DNA from: Streptomyces chattanoogensis
GTDB taxonomy: Bacteria > Actinomycetota > Actinomycetes > Streptomycetales > Streptomycetaceae
Direction: 5' to 3'
Length of the DNA stretch: 64,000 nucleotides
NCBI RefSeq assembly: GCF_001294335.1
Contig: NZ_LGKG01000152.1
Coordinates: 62,001 to 126,000 of the forward strand
Shown here: positions 34,643-44,190 of the stretch, piece by piece
Position numbering within the stretch: position 1 is the first letter of the stretch
Layout of the letters: every line of letters begins with the position of its first letter
The notes under the pieces: generated by a model
The model's database searches: none
What the model was told of the DNA's origin: nothing
Seen by the model: only the letters and a program-made list of their open reading frames with translations
Program-made: the position numbers and the translations under genes

Positions 34643-36773
34643 CCCGCACGATGTCGCCCGGCTTCACCACATCCCGCGGATCCTTGACGAAGTTCCGCGA
34701 CATCGCCGAGACGTGTACCAGCCCGTCCTGGTGGACGCCCACGTCCACGAACGCCCCAAAGGCGGCGACATTGGTCACCACGCCCTCCAGGAACATCCCC
34801 GGCTGCAGATCGCCGATCTTCTCCACGCCCTCCTTGAAGGTCGCGGTCTTGAAGACCGGACGCGGGTCGCGCCCCGGCTTCTCCAGCTCCTGGAGGATGT
34901 CGGACACCGTCGGCAGACCGAAGGAGTCATCGACGAAGTCCGCGGCCTTCAGCGTGCGCAGCACCGCCGTGTTGCCGATCAGCGAGCCGACCTCGCCGCC
35001 CGCCGACGCCACCATCCGGCGCACCACCGGATACGCCTCCGGGTGCACGCTGGACCCGTCCAGCGGATCGTCGCCGCCCCGGATGCGCAGGAAGCCCGCG
35101 CACTGCTCGTACGCCTTCGGGCCGAGCCGTGCCACGTCCTTGAGGGCCTTACGGGAGCGGAACGGGCCGTTCTGGTCCCGGTGCGCGACGATGTTCTCGG
35201 CGAGGCCCGAACCGATGCCCGACACCCGCGAAAGCAGCGGCGCGGAGGCGGTGTTGACGTCCACCCCGACGCCGTTCACACAGTCCTCGACCACCGCGTC
35301 CAGGGAGCGCGACAGCTTCACCTCGGAGAGGTCGTGCTGGTACTGGCCGACGCCGATCGACTTCGGGTCGATCTTGACGAGCTCGGCCAGCGGGTCCTGG
35401 AGGCGGCGGGCGATGGACACCGCGCCGCGCAGCGACACGTCCAGTTCAGGGAGCTCCTGGGAGGCAAATGCGGAGGCGGAATACACCGACGCGCCCGCCT
35501 CGGACACCATCACCTTCGTCAGCTTCAGCTCCGGCTGTGCGGCGATCAGATCGGCCGCCAGCTTGTCGGTCTCGCGGGAGGCGGTGCCGTTGCCGATCGC
35601 GATCAGCTCGACGTCGTGCTCACGCGCCAGCTTCGCCAGCGTGGCCAGCGAGGCGTCCCACTTCTGCTGCGGAACATGGGGGTAGATGGTCTCGGTGGCG
35701 GCCACCTTGCCGGTCGCATCCACGACGGCGACCTTCACGCCCGTACGGAAACCGGGGTCCAGACCCATCGTGGCGCGCGTCCCGGCGGGTGCCGCCAGCA
35801 GCAGATCGCGCAGGTTGGACGCGAAGACCCGGACCGCCTCGTCCTCGGCCGCCTGCCGCAGCCGCAGCCGCAGATCGATCCCCAGGTGCACCTGGACGCG
35901 GGTGCGCCAGGCCCAGCGGACCGTGTCCTGCAGCCACTTGTCGGCCGGGCGGCCGCGGTCGGCGATGCCGAACTTCCGGGCGATGGACTGCTCGTAGGAC
36001 GTCGGACCTTCCACCTGCTCGGTGTCCGGCTCCAGCGCGAGGTCGAGGATCTCCTCCTTCTCGCCGCGGAACATCGCCAGCACCCGGTGCGAGGGCAGCT
36101 CGGTGAACGGCTCGGCGAAGTCGAAGTAGTCGGCGAACTTCGCGCCGGCCTCCTCCTTGCCCTCCCGCACCTTCGCCGCCAGCTGTCCGCGCGACCACAT
36201 CCGCTCGCGCAGCTCGCCGATCAGATCCGCGTCCTCGCCGAACCGCTCGGTCAGGATGGCCCGCGCGCCCTCCAGGGCGGCGGCCGGATCGGCGACCCCC
36301 TTGTCCGCGTCCACGAACGCCGCGGCGGCCGCGGCCGGCTCCACCGAAGGATCCCCCAGCAGCCCGTCGGCCAGCGGCTCCAGCCCCGCCTCCCGCGCGA
36401 TCCCTGCCTTGGTGCGCCGTTTGGGCTTGTACGGGAGGTAGATGTCCTCCAGGCGCGCCTTGGACTCGGCTCCCCGGATCTGCGCCTCCAGGGCGGCGTC
36501 CAGTTTGCCCTGGGACCGTACGGATTCCAGGATCGCGGTCCGGCGCTCCTCCAGCTCCCGCAGATAGCGCAGCCGCTCCTCGAGCGTGCGCAGCTGCGCA
36601 TCGTCGAGCATCTCGGTGGCTTCCTTGCGGTAGCGCGCGATGAACGGGACGGTCGAGCCCCCGTCGAGCAGTTCGACCGCGGCCTTGACCTGCCGCTCCT
36701 TGACGCCGAGCTCCTCGGCGATCCTCGCTTCGAGGGACCCGAGAGACCCAGTGGACACAGTGGATGCCGTCAC
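34338..36773 (-). CDS. tex: Tex family transcription accessory / RNA-binding protein
   Basis: This 811-residue protein follows Tex throughout. It has an N-terminal helical region ([32 protein letters not shown]) and a YqgF-like RNase H domain ([20 protein letters not shown] near residue 340). Helix-hairpin-helix motifs follow ([21 protein letters not shown]), then an S1 domain ([31 protein letters not shown]). The Gly/Arg-rich tail of about 60 residues is typical of actinobacterial copies. It binds nucleic acid and acts in transcription or RNA turnover. The GTG at 36773, with AGGA five bases upstream, is chosen over an upstream ATG at 36845 that precedes the terminator-proximal region. Confidence 0.93.
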   Translation of the reverse strand: MTASTVSTGSLGSLEARIAEELGVKERQVKAAVELLDGGSTVPFIARYRKEATEMLDDAQLRTLEERLRYLRELEERRTAILESVRSQGKLDAALEAQIRGAESKARLEDIYLPYKPKRRTKAGIAREAGLEPLADGLLGDPSVEPAAAAAAFVDADKGVADPAAALEGARAILTERFGEDADLIGELRERMWSRGQLAAKVREGKEEAGAKFADYFDFAEPFTELPSHRVLAMFRGEKEEILDLALEPDTEQVEGPTSYEQSIARKFGIADRGRPADKWLQDTVRWAWRTRVQVHLGIDLRLRLRQAAEDEAVRVFASNLRDLLLAAPAGTRATMGLDPGFRTGVKVAVVDATGKVAATETIYPHVPQQKWDASLATLAKLAREHDVELIAIGNGTASRETDKLAADLIAAQPELKLTKVMVSEAGASVYSASAFASQELPELDVSLRGAVSIARRLQDPLAELVKIDPKSIGVGQYQHDLSEVKLSRSLDAVVEDCVNGVGVDVNTASAPLLSRVSGIGSGLAENIVAHRDQNGPFRSRKALKDVARLGPKAYEQCAGFLRIRGGDDPLDGSSVHPEAYPVVRRMVASAGGEVGSLIGNTAVLRTLKAADFVDDSFGLPTVSDILQELEKPGRDPRPVFKTATFKEGVEKIGDLQPGMFLEGVVTNVAAFGAFVDVGVHQDGLVHVSAMSRNFVKDPRDVVKPGDIVRVKVLDVDIPRKRISLTLRLDDEHGKGAPAGGGERRGGGERRGPREDGRGGAPRQRQGGSGKGRPGNGGDRRGGRDAGPANDAMADALRRAGLLGKEGGGRR

Positions 36774-36860
36774 GTTGATCCTGCCCCGCCTTCCAGCGCT
36801 TGCCTGAGCCTGCATTGTGCCGGGTGGCGGGCCGGACTGTCGCACCGCCCGGCCGCGCGC

Positions 36861-36894
36861 GCCGGGGTGTGAGAAGGCGCACGCACACCCCGGC
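36861..36894 (-). terminator. Terminator between the SCO6745-family gene and tex
   Basis: GCCGGGGTGTG and CACACCCCGGC are 11-bp arms around a 12-nt loop, 19 bases past the upstream gene's stop. Confidence 0.75.
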
Positions 36895-36912
36895 GGTCGG
36901 TTCCGGTGAGTC

Positions 36913-37782
36913 CTACTTGCCGAACATCTCCGCGGGGAAGGCCCCGGCGTTCACGGCCGCGGCCGCGAACTTGGTCGCCAGCTCGGTCAGCCGGGCCACG
37001 CCCTCGGCACCCAGGTGCTCGTACGGGGCCCGGTCCAGCCGGTCCGTCCGGCGCTCCAGGTCCTTGCGCAGCTCGGCACCGGCCTCGGTCAACTCGCCCT
37101 CGGCGTCCAGGAGGCCGCGGGTCCGCAGCCGCTCCTGCGCCGCCCGCCAGTCCTCCTCGGACCAGCCGCGGGTGGCCATCACGCCCTGGTAGGACATCCC
37201 ACGTCCGCTCGCCGTGTGGGTGACCAGCGCCTCCAGGCCGTCCAGCTCGGCGTCCAGCAGCGCCATCAGGTGGCCGTCGCCGCGGTGTTCGCGCAGCAGC
37301 GTGGCGGCGTGCCAGTAGGCCAGGTGCGGGGCGTCCGGCACGGGGAGGTCGGCGTGCGCGGCGTACAGCGGCCGGGCCTGGCGGGCGCAGCCCTCGGCGG
37401 CGCGCAGCGCCAGCCCGGCCGCCTCCGCCATCTCCGGGGACTCGACGGCCTCCGCCCCGAGCAGCCGGCGCAGGGTGGCGTCGGCCGCGCGCAGCCGGGC
37501 CTCCAGTACGGCCTCCGGCGTGGTGACCGACCAGACGTGCGGCACGTGCTGCGCGATGAGGTCGTGGTTGAAGTTGTAGAAGGTGGCCGCGATGGTGCCG
37601 GCGCCCACGGCGCCCATAGCGGCGCCCCGCGCGGCGAAATAGGCGGCCCGGCGGTTCTCGACGCCGGCCTTGGCCAGCTCGACGGCGAACTCCGGCGCGA
37701 AGTAATGCGTGGAGTGGTACGGGTTGATGACGTGATGACACTGGCGCCCGGCGTTCTTGGGCAGTGCGCTCGTAGAGGTCAT
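36913..37782 (-). CDS. SCO6745 family protein
   Basis: This 289-residue helical protein begins after [27 protein letters not shown], the recognisable opening of an actinobacterial family named for S. coelicolor SCO6745. The C-terminal half contains a MarR-like winged-helix pattern ([43 protein letters not shown]), so nucleic-acid binding or an evolved relative of it is plausible. No catalytic residues are evident. It is monocistronic. The gene's presence here agrees with the hopanoid-linked neighbourhood of S. coelicolor, as I recall it. Confidence 0.82.
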   Translation of the reverse strand: MTSTSALPKNAGRQCHHVINPYHSTHYFAPEFAVELAKAGVENRRAAYFAARGAAMGAVGAGTIAATFYNFNHDLIAQHVPHVWSVTTPEAVLEARLRAADATLRRLLGAEAVESPEMAEAAGLALRAAEGCARQARPLYAAHADLPVPDAPHLAYWHAATLLREHRGDGHLMALLDAELDGLEALVTHTASGRGMSYQGVMATRGWSEEDWRAAQERLRTRGLLDAEGELTEAGAELRKDLERRTDRLDRAPYEHLGAEGVARLTELATKFAAAAVNAGAFPAEMFGK

Positions 37783-37936
37783 GACGACAGGTTACCGACC
37801 GCTTGGTATGAGTCCGCCCGCAGGCCGCCCCCTCGCGCCTGCGCCCCGCGGCGGGGCACCACAGCTCCGTGGTCGTGGCAGGAAAGGTGGGTTATTCGTC
37901 ATTGCCGCCATCGCCACCGCTCTCCAGGATGGAGGC

Positions 37937-38902
37937 ATGGAACAGCGCGATGTGCTGGTCGTCCTCTTCGACGGCCTGCAGAGCCTCGATGTGACCGGTC
38001 CGGTTGAGGTCCTGAGCGGCGCCAATGCCGCCACCCCGGGCGCCTACCGGATCCGTACGGCAAGCCTGGACGGCGGCCCGGTCCGTACCTCCAGCGGGCT
38101 GACGCTCACCCCGGACCTCGCACTCGCCGACGCCGAGCCGCCGCACACCCTTCTGGTGCCCGGCGGCAACGGCACCCGTACCCCCGACCCCCGGCTGATC
38201 GACTGGCTGCGGACGCGGGCGCCCGGTGCCCGGCGGAAGGTTTCGGTGTGCAGCGGGGCGCTGTTGTTCGCCGAGGCCGGTCTCCTGGACGGGCGCCGCG
38301 TGACCACCCACTGGGCGCTGTGCGACACCCTGGCGCAACGATTCCCCGCCGTCCGCGTCGAACCGGAGCCGATCTATGTGCAGGACGGCGACGTGGTCAC
38401 CTCCGCGGGCGTCACGGCCGGGATCGATCTGGCGCTGGCCCTCGTCGAACAGGACCTGGGCCGTGACCTCGCACTGGCCATCGCCCGCCATCTGGTCGTC
38501 TTCCTGCGCCGGCCCGGCAACCAGACCCAGTTCAGCGCCCAGCTCGCCGCCCAGACCGCGGAGCGGCGCCCGCTGCGCGACGTCCAGCAGTGGATCACCG
38601 AGAACCCGGCGGCGGATCTCTCCGTCGACGCCCTCGCCGCCCGCGCCGGACTCTCGCCCCGGCACTTCGCCCGCGCGTTCCGGGACGAGGTCGGCATGAC
38701 GCCGGGCCGTTACGTCGACCGGGTCCGCCTGGAGGCCGCCCGGCGCCGCCTGGAAGACACCGCCGACGGCATAGAGGAGGTCTCCCGCCACTGTGGCTAC
38801 GGCACCCCCGAGGCGATGCGCCGCGCCTTCGTACGGGTGCTGGGCGCCGGCCCTGCCGAATACCGCCGCCGTTTTCAGCCCGTGCCTGCGTTGGCGGACT
38901 GA
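37937..38902 (+). CDS. GlxA-type transcriptional regulator (DJ-1/PfpI domain plus AraC helix-turn-helix)
   Basis: This 321-residue protein joins a DJ-1/PfpI-like domain (DVLVVLFDGLQSLDVTGPVEVLSG; nucleophile-elbow Cys in KVSVCSGALLFAEAGLL) to two AraC helix-turn-helix motifs. The first is PAADLSVDALAARAGLSPRHFARAF and the second, EEVSRHCGYGTPEAMRRAF, ends the protein. The amidase-like domain senses a ligand and is not catalytic in most GlxA proteins. The ATG at 37937 gives MEQRDVLVVL. The next gene encodes a free-standing DJ-1 protein, the likely regulated partner. AT-richer repeats of CCCTTAGGGG type lie between them. Confidence 0.9.
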   Translation: MEQRDVLVVLFDGLQSLDVTGPVEVLSGANAATPGAYRIRTASLDGGPVRTSSGLTLTPDLALADAEPPHTLLVPGGNGTRTPDPRLIDWLRTRAPGARRKVSVCSGALLFAEAGLLDGRRVTTHWALCDTLAQRFPAVRVEPEPIYVQDGDVVTSAGVTAGIDLALALVEQDLGRDLALAIARHLVVFLRRPGNQTQFSAQLAAQTAERRPLRDVQQWITENPAADLSVDALAARAGLSPRHFARAFRDEVGMTPGRYVDRVRLEAARRRLEDTADGIEEVSRHCGYGTPEAMRRAFVRVLGAGPAEYRRRFQPVPALAD

Positions 38903-38933
38903 ACGGCCCTCCTCCTGGGCGGTGTTCGAACCG

Positions 38934-38971
38934 ACCCTTAGGGGGAGTGCGAACAGATCCCCTAGGGGATG
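38934..38971. promoter_or_regulatory. Two CCCTWAGGGG-type palindromes, candidate operators
   Basis: CCCTTAGGGGGA near 38935 and the perfect 14-bp palindrome ATCCCCTAGGGGAT at 38957-38970 are about 23 bases apart, just after the GlxA-type gene. They may be regulator-binding sites for the downstream DJ-1 gene. Confidence 0.45.
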
Positions 38972-39059
38972 CAAGTGCCCCCTGCGGGCCCACAACGCGG
39001 TGGTCGCCGGGGGTATTCCCGGTCCCCGCGGCTCGCAGGGTGATCGCCCGATCCGTATC

Positions 39060-39290
39060 CGATGCCCGAGGTCCGACGCCCGACGTCCGGTCCGAGGTCC
39101 GACGTCCGAGGTCCGGTCCGACATCCGACGTCCGGCCTGACGCCCAACGCCCAACGCCCAACGTCCGCGCCCGTCACCGAATCCGACATGCGCGCCCGCC
39201 ACCGAACCTGGTGCCCGCGCCCGACACCAAACCCGACGCCTACGTCCGCCACCACACCCGACGTCCCGCCGCCACCGAATCCCACCCCGA
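39060..39290. repeat. CCGACGTCC-rich degenerate repeats and C-rich leader
   Basis: From 39060 to 39140 the unit CCGACGTCCGAGGT recurs with variation. From 39155 to 39290 the plus strand is C-rich and G-poor, with recurring CACCGAA. No gene is visible between 38903 and 39371. The C-rich part resembles a Rho-binding leader. Confidence 0.55.
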
Positions 39291-39371
39291 GCCGGTACGG
39301 ACATCCACCGAACACCGGCGACGGATATCACCGGGCACCCACACCGTGCCCCTACCAACAGGAGCCACGCA

Positions 39372-40016
39372 ATGCAGATCGCCATCCTCCTCTACGACCG
39401 CTTCACCACCCTGGACGCCGTCGGCCCGTACGAGACCCTCAGCCGGCTGCCGGGTGCGGAGACGGTCTTCGTCGCCGAGCGCACCGGCACCTACCGCAAC
39501 GACACCGGCTCACTCGGCCTGGTCGCCGACGCCGCGCTGGCGGACGTCACCGCGCCCGACATTCTCGTCGTGCCCGGCGGGCCGGGGCAGCTCGCGCACA
39601 TGGAGGACGGCGCGCTGCACGCGTGGATCCGTGCCGTGGACGCCCGCACCACCTGGACCACCTCGGTGTGTACCGGCTCCCTGATCCTGGCCGCCGCGGG
39701 CCTCCTCAAGGGACGTCGGGCGACCTCCCACTGGCTGGCGCTGGACCAGCTGCCGGCGCTGGGGGCCGAGCCCACGGGGGAGCGGGTGGTCTTCGACGGC
39801 AAGTACGTCACGGCGGCCGGCGTCTCGTCCGGGATCGACATGGGCCTGGCCCTGGCGGGCCGGATCGCCGGGGACACCGTCGCCCAGGCGATCCAGCTCG
39901 GCATCGAGTACGACCCGCAGCCGCCGTACGACGCGGGTTCCCCGGACAAGGCCCCGGCCGAGATCACCGCGATGATGCGGGAGAACAGCCGCCACATGCT
40001 GACCGGCGAGAAGTAG
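39372..40016 (+). CDS. DJ-1/PfpI family protein
   Basis: This 214-residue single-domain protein starts MQIAILLYDRFTTLDAVGPYETLS. It carries the nucleophile Cys in TTSVCTGSLILAAAGLL and the partner TSHWLALDQL, followed by AAGVSSGIDMGLALA. It belongs with isonitrile hydratase and GlxA N-domain-like proteins rather than with glyoxalase III. The role is probably hydrolysis or hydration of a small toxic compound, or stress sensing. The ATG follows ACAGGAGCCACGC. It is likely under control of the upstream GlxA-type regulator. Confidence 0.88.
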   Translation: MQIAILLYDRFTTLDAVGPYETLSRLPGAETVFVAERTGTYRNDTGSLGLVADAALADVTAPDILVVPGGPGQLAHMEDGALHAWIRAVDARTTWTTSVCTGSLILAAAGLLKGRRATSHWLALDQLPALGAEPTGERVVFDGKYVTAAGVSSGIDMGLALAGRIAGDTVAQAIQLGIEYDPQPPYDAGSPDKAPAEITAMMRENSRHMLTGEK

Positions 40017-40019
40017 CCC

Positions 40020-40041
40020 CTGCCGGCCCGCGGGCCGGCAG
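40020..40041. terminator. Palindromic terminator between convergent genes
   Basis: CTGCCGGCCCG and CGGGCCGGCAG form a 22-bp perfect palindrome in the 33-base gap. Confidence 0.65.
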
Positions 40042-40049
40042 AAGCCCCG

Positions 40050-40820
40050 TCAGCCCGCGGTCCATGTGAAGCGCGGCGCCCGGCGCTCCAGGAAGGCGGC
40101 GGCACCCTCCACGGTGTCGCCGCTCTCGCGCGCCTGCGCGGCCCAGTAGGCGCCCCGCTCCTCGGCCTCGGCAGGTGGGACGTCCCACGTCCCACCTGCC
40201 AGTTCCTTCGCCGCGGTCTGCGTCAGCAGCGACCGCGCGGCCAGTACGGCGGTGAAGTCCGCGACCCGCTTGTCCAGCTCGCCCTCGGGGAGCACCTCGT
40301 CCACCAGCCCGGTGCGCAGCGCCCGCGCGCAGTCGATCAACTCCCCGGAGAACAAAAGGTACTTGGCGGCAGACGGCCCTATCAGCCGCACCAGCCGCCG
40401 GGTGGCGGACGCCGGATAGACGACCCCCAGCTTCGCCGGCGTCACCCCGAACAGCGCGCCCTCCTCCGCGAACCGCAGATCGCAGGCGGCCGCCAACTGG
40501 CAGCCGCCGCCCACGCAGTACCCGCGGATCGCTGCCAGCGTCGGCCCGGGGAACGCCGCCAGTGCCTCCTCCGCCGCCACCGCCAGCCCCTGCGACTCAC
40601 CCGACGCCTCCCGCAGCGACCCGATGTCCGCCCCGGCACAGAAGGTCCCGCCCTCGCCCGTCAGCACCAGCTGCCGCACGGCACGGTCGCCCGCCAGCCG
40701 CTCCAGCAGCGGCGGCAGATCCCGCCACATCTGCACGGTCATCGCATTCCGCTTGCCGGTGTTGCTGATGGTGACGGTCGCCGTGCCGTCGCTGACATGC
40801 GTTTTCAGAGCCGGTTCCAT
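40050..40820 (-). CDS. Enoyl-CoA hydratase/isomerase family protein
   Basis: This 256-residue crotonase-fold protein has LTGEGGTFCAGADIGSL and AAIRGYCVGGGCQLAAACDLRFA, which form the oxyanion hole. The C-terminal helices end AAFLERRAPRFTWTAG. The first catalytic Glu position of classical hydratases is replaced in CQLAAACD, so the reaction may be isomerisation or another crotonase activity. The in-frame palindromic repeat at 40170-40200 adds GGTWDVPPA in a loop near the C-terminus. ATG 40820 has only a weak ribosome site. Confidence 0.86.
   Translation of the reverse strand: MEPALKTHVSDGTATVTISNTGKRNAMTVQMWRDLPPLLERLAGDRAVRQLVLTGEGGTFCAGADIGSLREASGESQGLAVAAEEALAAFPGPTLAAIRGYCVGGGCQLAAACDLRFAEEGALFGVTPAKLGVVYPASATRRLVRLIGPSAAKYLLFSGELIDCARALRTGLVDEVLPEGELDKRVADFTAVLAARSLLTQTAAKELAGGTWDVPPAEAEERGAYWAAQARESGDTVEGAAAFLERRAPRFTWTAG
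40170..40200. repeat. Palindromic GGGACGTCCC repeat inside the hydratase gene
   Basis: Arms GGCAGGTGGGACGT and ACGTCCCACCTGCC (14 bp each) flank CCC. It is read in frame on the minus strand as AGGTWDVPPA. Confidence 0.8.
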
Positions 40821-40934
40821 GCCGGGATAGTAGAGCGGCCCATCAGCACGGCGGCGGGCACAAAGGCCGATCGCCACCGCCGCCGGATATTGGAGCGACC
40901 CGCAACAGGGCCGCCGGATACGATCGGCGGCCTG

Positions 40935-42578
40935 ATGTCAGCAACTCTTGTCGCCAAAGACCTCGCCGCCGGCCATGGCGAGCGCGTCCTGTTCTCCGGC
41001 CTCGATCTGGTCGTCGCCCCCGGCGAGGTGATCGGCCTCGTCGGCGCCAACGGCGCGGGCAAGTCCACGCTGCTGCGCCTGCTGGCCGGCCTGGACACCC
41101 CGGAGGAGGGCAAGCTCGCGCTCAGCCCGCCCACCGCCACCGTCGGCCATCTCCCGCAGGAGCCCGACCGCCGCCCCGGGGAATCCGTACGGGAGTTCCT
41201 CGCCCGCCGCACCGGCGTCGCCGACGCCCAGCGTGCCCTGGACGACACCACCCAGGCGCTGGCCGAGGAGCGCCCCGGAGCGGACGACGCCTACGCCGTC
41301 GCCCTCGAGCGCTGGCTCGCGCTGGGCGCCGCCGACCTCGACGAACGCGCCGAGGAGACCGCCGCCCAGCTCGGCCTCACGGTCAGCCTCGACCAGCCGA
41401 TGACCTCCCTCTCCGGCGGCCAGGCCGCCCGCGCCTCGCTCGCCTCGCTGCTGCTCTCCCGCTACGACGTCTTCCTGCTGGACGAGCCGACCAACGACCT
41501 CGATCTGGACGGCCTGCGGCGGCTGGAGTCCTTCGTCACCGGGCTGCGCGCCGGCACGGTTCTGGTCAGCCACGACCGCGAGTTCCTGACCCGTACGGTC
41601 AGCCGTGTCGTCGAGCTCGACCTCGCCCAGCAGCAGGTCAACACGTACGGCGGCGGCTATGCCTCCTACCTCGAGGAGCGCGAGCGGGCCCGGCGGCACG
41701 CGCGCGAGGAGTACGAGGAGTACGCCGAGACCAGGGCCGCCCTGGAGACCCGCGCGCACACCCAGCGCAACTGGATGGAGAAGGGCGTCCGGAACGCCCG
41801 CCGCAAGGCCCCCGACAACGACAAGATCGCCCGCAAGGGCCGGGTGGAAGCCACCGAGAAGCAGGCCGCCAAGGCCAAGCAGACCCAGCGGCTGATCGAG
41901 CGGCTCGACGTCGTCGAGGAGCCGCGCAAGGAGTGGGAGCTGCGGATGGAGATCGCCGCGGCGCCCCGTGCCGGTGCGGTGGTGGCCACCCTCCGCGGCG
42001 CCGAGGTGCGTCGCGGCGACTTCCGCCTCGGCCCGGTGGACCTGGGGATCGACTGGGCGGACCGGGTCGCCATCACAGGCCCCAACGGCTCCGGGAAGTC
42101 CACCCTGCTCGCCGCCCTCCTCGGCCGGCTCGCCCTGGACGAGGGCCAGGCCTCGCTGGGCCCCGGCGTGGTCGTCGGCGAGATCGACCAGGCGCGGGGA
42201 TCGTTCCTGGGCGACGAGCCCCTGATGGACGCCTTCCGTGCGTGCGTACCGGACATGTCACCCGCGGACGTCCGCACCCTGCTGGCCAAATTCGGCCTGA
42301 AGGCGGCGCATGTGCTGCGCCCGGCACGCACCCTCTCGCCAGGAGAGCGGACCCGCGCGGCCCTCGCCCTCCTCCAGGGCCGCGGCGTCAATCTCCTCGT
42401 CCTGGACGAGCCCACCAACCACCTCGACCTCCCGGCCATCGAGCAGCTGGAGTCGGCGCTCGCCTCGTACCCGGGCACGCTGCTGCTGGTCACCCATGAC
42501 CGGCGGATGCTGGACGCGGTCCACACCACGCGCCGTATCGAGGTCGAGGACGGCCGGATCACCGACCGCACGGTGTGA
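40935..42578 (+). CDS. ABC-F family ATP-binding protein
   Basis: This 547-residue soluble protein has two ABC cassettes: GANGAGKST and LSGGQAARASLASLLL in the first, GPNGSGKST and LSPGERTRAALALL in the second. The interdomain linker of about 80 charged residues is the P-site tRNA-interaction motif of ABC-F proteins. There are no membrane segments. Members act on the ribosome, either as translation factors or as protection against antibiotics; which applies here cannot be told. ATG 40935 begins MSATLVAKDLAAGHGERVLF. Divergent from the hydratase. Confidence 0.9.
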   Translation: MSATLVAKDLAAGHGERVLFSGLDLVVAPGEVIGLVGANGAGKSTLLRLLAGLDTPEEGKLALSPPTATVGHLPQEPDRRPGESVREFLARRTGVADAQRALDDTTQALAEERPGADDAYAVALERWLALGAADLDERAEETAAQLGLTVSLDQPMTSLSGGQAARASLASLLLSRYDVFLLDEPTNDLDLDGLRRLESFVTGLRAGTVLVSHDREFLTRTVSRVVELDLAQQQVNTYGGGYASYLEERERARRHAREEYEEYAETRAALETRAHTQRNWMEKGVRNARRKAPDNDKIARKGRVEATEKQAAKAKQTQRLIERLDVVEEPRKEWELRMEIAAAPRAGAVVATLRGAEVRRGDFRLGPVDLGIDWADRVAITGPNGSGKSTLLAALLGRLALDEGQASLGPGVVVGEIDQARGSFLGDEPLMDAFRACVPDMSPADVRTLLAKFGLKAAHVLRPARTLSPGERTRAALALLQGRGVNLLVLDEPTNHLDLPAIEQLESALASYPGTLLLVTHDRRMLDAVHTTRRIEVEDGRITDRTV

Positions 42579-42626
42579 GCGGACGGGCATCCACGGGGCC
42601 GCCGCCCGGGCGGTCGATCAATCGAT

Positions 42627-42655
42627 TTGGTCCTGCGCCTCGCGACCCGTACTGT
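42627..42655 (+). promoter_or_regulatory. Promoter of the tRNA gene
   Basis: TTGGTC (42627-42632), a 17-base spacer and TACTGT (42650-42655) form a good vegetative promoter, 12 bases before the mature tRNA. Confidence 0.65.
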
Positions 42656-42667
42656 GGGGTGCACCGA

Positions 42668-42741
42668 CGCGGGGTGGAGCAGCTCGGTAGCTCGCTGGGC
42701 TCATAACCCAGAGGTCGCAGGTTCAAATCCTGTCCCCGCTA
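42668..42741 (+). tRNA. Initiator tRNA-fMet (CAT anticodon)
   Basis: The 74-base tRNA folds with acceptor CGCGGGG/CCCCGCT and unpaired C1:U72, and three G:C pairs in the anticodon stem (CTGGG-CTCATAA-CCCAG). Both are initiator features. The anticodon CAT is at 42702-42704, the T-arm is GCAGG-TTCAAAT-CCTGT, and CCA is not encoded. Confidence 0.95.
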
Positions 42742-42745
42742 CTCA

Positions 42746-42783
42746 CACAGCAGGTCCGGTGCTCAGGCACCGGGCCTGCTGTC
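42746..42783 (+). terminator. Terminator after tRNA-fMet
   Basis: ACAGCAGG...CCTGCTGT with an inner CCGGTGC/GCACCGG stem begins five bases after the tRNA. Confidence 0.8.
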
Positions 42784-42979
42784 GTATGACGGACGGTCTT
42801 CGGGGTGTGGCGTGGACCGTTCGGTGTCCCTCCTGCGGCAGTCCGCAAATGCAGAACAAAGGGGACAGGAGTGGTCGCCGGACCGATCGGATCGCACCGA
42901 AACGGCCACAAGGCGTCGATAGGCGCTGACTTGTGTTCAGCTGGCCGGTCCGGACCAGCGCATTCTCAACACTCTTCCT

Positions 42980-43477
42980 GTGAGGATGCCTTCCGGACCC
43001 CCCGCAGAACCCCCCGAGGAGCTGACCTCCCCGCTGGCGTACGAAGGTGCCTGGCGGTTCACCGCCCCGGCGCTGGAGTCGTCGGTGCCGCAGGCGCGCC
43101 ACGCGGTACGGGATCTGCTCGGCGAACAGCGTGTGCCGGTCGCCGCCGACATCATGGACGGTCTGCTGCTGATCGTCTCCGAACTCGTCACCAACGCCGT
43201 CCAGCACGCCGCCCTGCTCTCGCCCGAGATCGTCGTGGAACTCGCCATCGGGGCGAACTGGCTGCGGGTGGCGGTCGAGGACAACCACCCCTACCGCCCC
43301 AAGGCACTCGAGGCGGACGAGGGTGATGTCGGCGGCCGCGGGCTGTGGCTGGTCAAGGTGCTGACCGCGGAGGCGGGCGGCAAATGCGATGTTGAGCACA
43401 CCGCGAACGGCGGCAAGGCCATCTGGGCCGAGCTGCCGCTCCTCCCGCTCCCTACCAGCCCGCCGACCGTCCCGTGA
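42980..43477 (+). CDS. Anti-sigma-type ATP-binding protein (HATPase_c_2)
   Basis: This 165-residue protein has one GHKL ATPase domain of the RsbW/SpoIIAB class: LLLIVSELVTNAVQHAALLS (N box), VEDNHPYRP and GGRGLWLVKVLTAEAG (G boxes). Streptomyces encodes many such proteins, which act as anti-sigma or anti-anti-sigma kinases. No sigma factor or antagonist lies nearby. The start is GTG 42980 (VRMPSG) or ATG 42986. The last 26 bases overlap the 3' end of convergent idi. Confidence 0.85.
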   Translation: MRMPSGPPAEPPEELTSPLAYEGAWRFTAPALESSVPQARHAVRDLLGEQRVPVAADIMDGLLLIVSELVTNAVQHAALLSPEIVVELAIGANWLRVAVEDNHPYRPKALEADEGDVGGRGLWLVKVLTAEAGGKCDVEHTANGGKAIWAELPLLPLPTSPPTVP

Positions 43478-44069
43478 GCTCGCGCACCGCCGGGCGCGCC
43501 GCGTCCAGCACGGTCATGAACCACGCGGAGAACGGCGCCCGCTCGTGCCGCTCGGCCAGCTCCTGCGGCGTCACGAAAGCGATCTCGCCGATCTCGTCCG
43601 GGTCGGGCGCGGGCTCGGCCCGTACCAGCCCGACGAACAGGTGGTTGTACTCCTGCTCCACCAGGCCCGAGGCGGGGTCGGGGTGGTTGTAGCGCACCGT
43701 GCCGGCCTCGGCCAGCAGCGCGGGCGCGATGCCCAGCTCCTCGGCGGTGCGCCGGGCCGCGGCCGCGAACGGCGTCTCGCCCGGGTACGGATGTCCGCAG
43801 CAGGTGTTGGACCACACACCGGGGGAGTGGTACTTCGTCAGCGCCCGGCGCTGCAGCAGCAGCCGGCCCTTCTCGTCGAAGAGGAAGACCGAGAACGCAC
43901 GGTGCAGCTGTCCGGGAGGCTGATGGGCGGCGAGCTTCTCCGCGGTGCCGATCGTCGTGCCGTCCTCGTCGACCAGCTCCAGCATGATCGGTTCGGCGGC
44001 GCCGGCCGGTGTGCTCACCGTCGCGTCCCCGGCGGTCTGTCCGTTGGCAGGTGTGATCGGCATGCCCAT
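43452..44069 (-). CDS. idi: Isopentenyl-diphosphate delta-isomerase, type 1
   Basis: This 205-residue Nudix-fold enzyme has the catalytic Cys in WSNTCCGHPYPGETP, the Nudix-related helix AARRTAEELGI and the metal/catalytic Glu region VEQEYNHLFVG. It interconverts IPP and DMAPP and so sets the allylic starter supply for squalene made by the hopanoid operon 8 kb downstream. It also has KYHSPGVW, a type 1 signature. The gene is transcribed away from both operons. Its upstream region carries a 15-bp tandem repeat. Its stop lies within the 3' end of the convergent ATP-binding protein gene. Confidence 0.94.
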   Translation of the reverse strand: MGMPITPANGQTAGDATVSTPAGAAEPIMLELVDEDGTTIGTAEKLAAHQPPGQLHRAFSVFLFDEKGRLLLQRRALTKYHSPGVWSNTCCGHPYPGETPFAAAARRTAEELGIAPALLAEAGTVRYNHPDPASGLVEQEYNHLFVGLVRAEPAPDPDEIGEIAFVTPQELAERHERAPFSAWFMTVLDAARPAVRELTGRSAGW

Positions 44070-44190
44070 CCTTGTCGTCGGTCGTTCGACGCCAAGTCTG
44101 CCCCACCTGCGCGCACATCAGGCGCACAGCGGGCCAGGTGGTGCACGATGGCGCGGGGATTGTCATGTTCGCATCCGTGTCCGAATGCAA

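Noticed and set aside
42742..42979. Further tRNA or small RNA after tRNA-fMet
   Set aside because: Beyond the terminator no cloverleaf or conserved hairpin was found; the stretch appears to hold only the leader of the ATP-binding protein gene.
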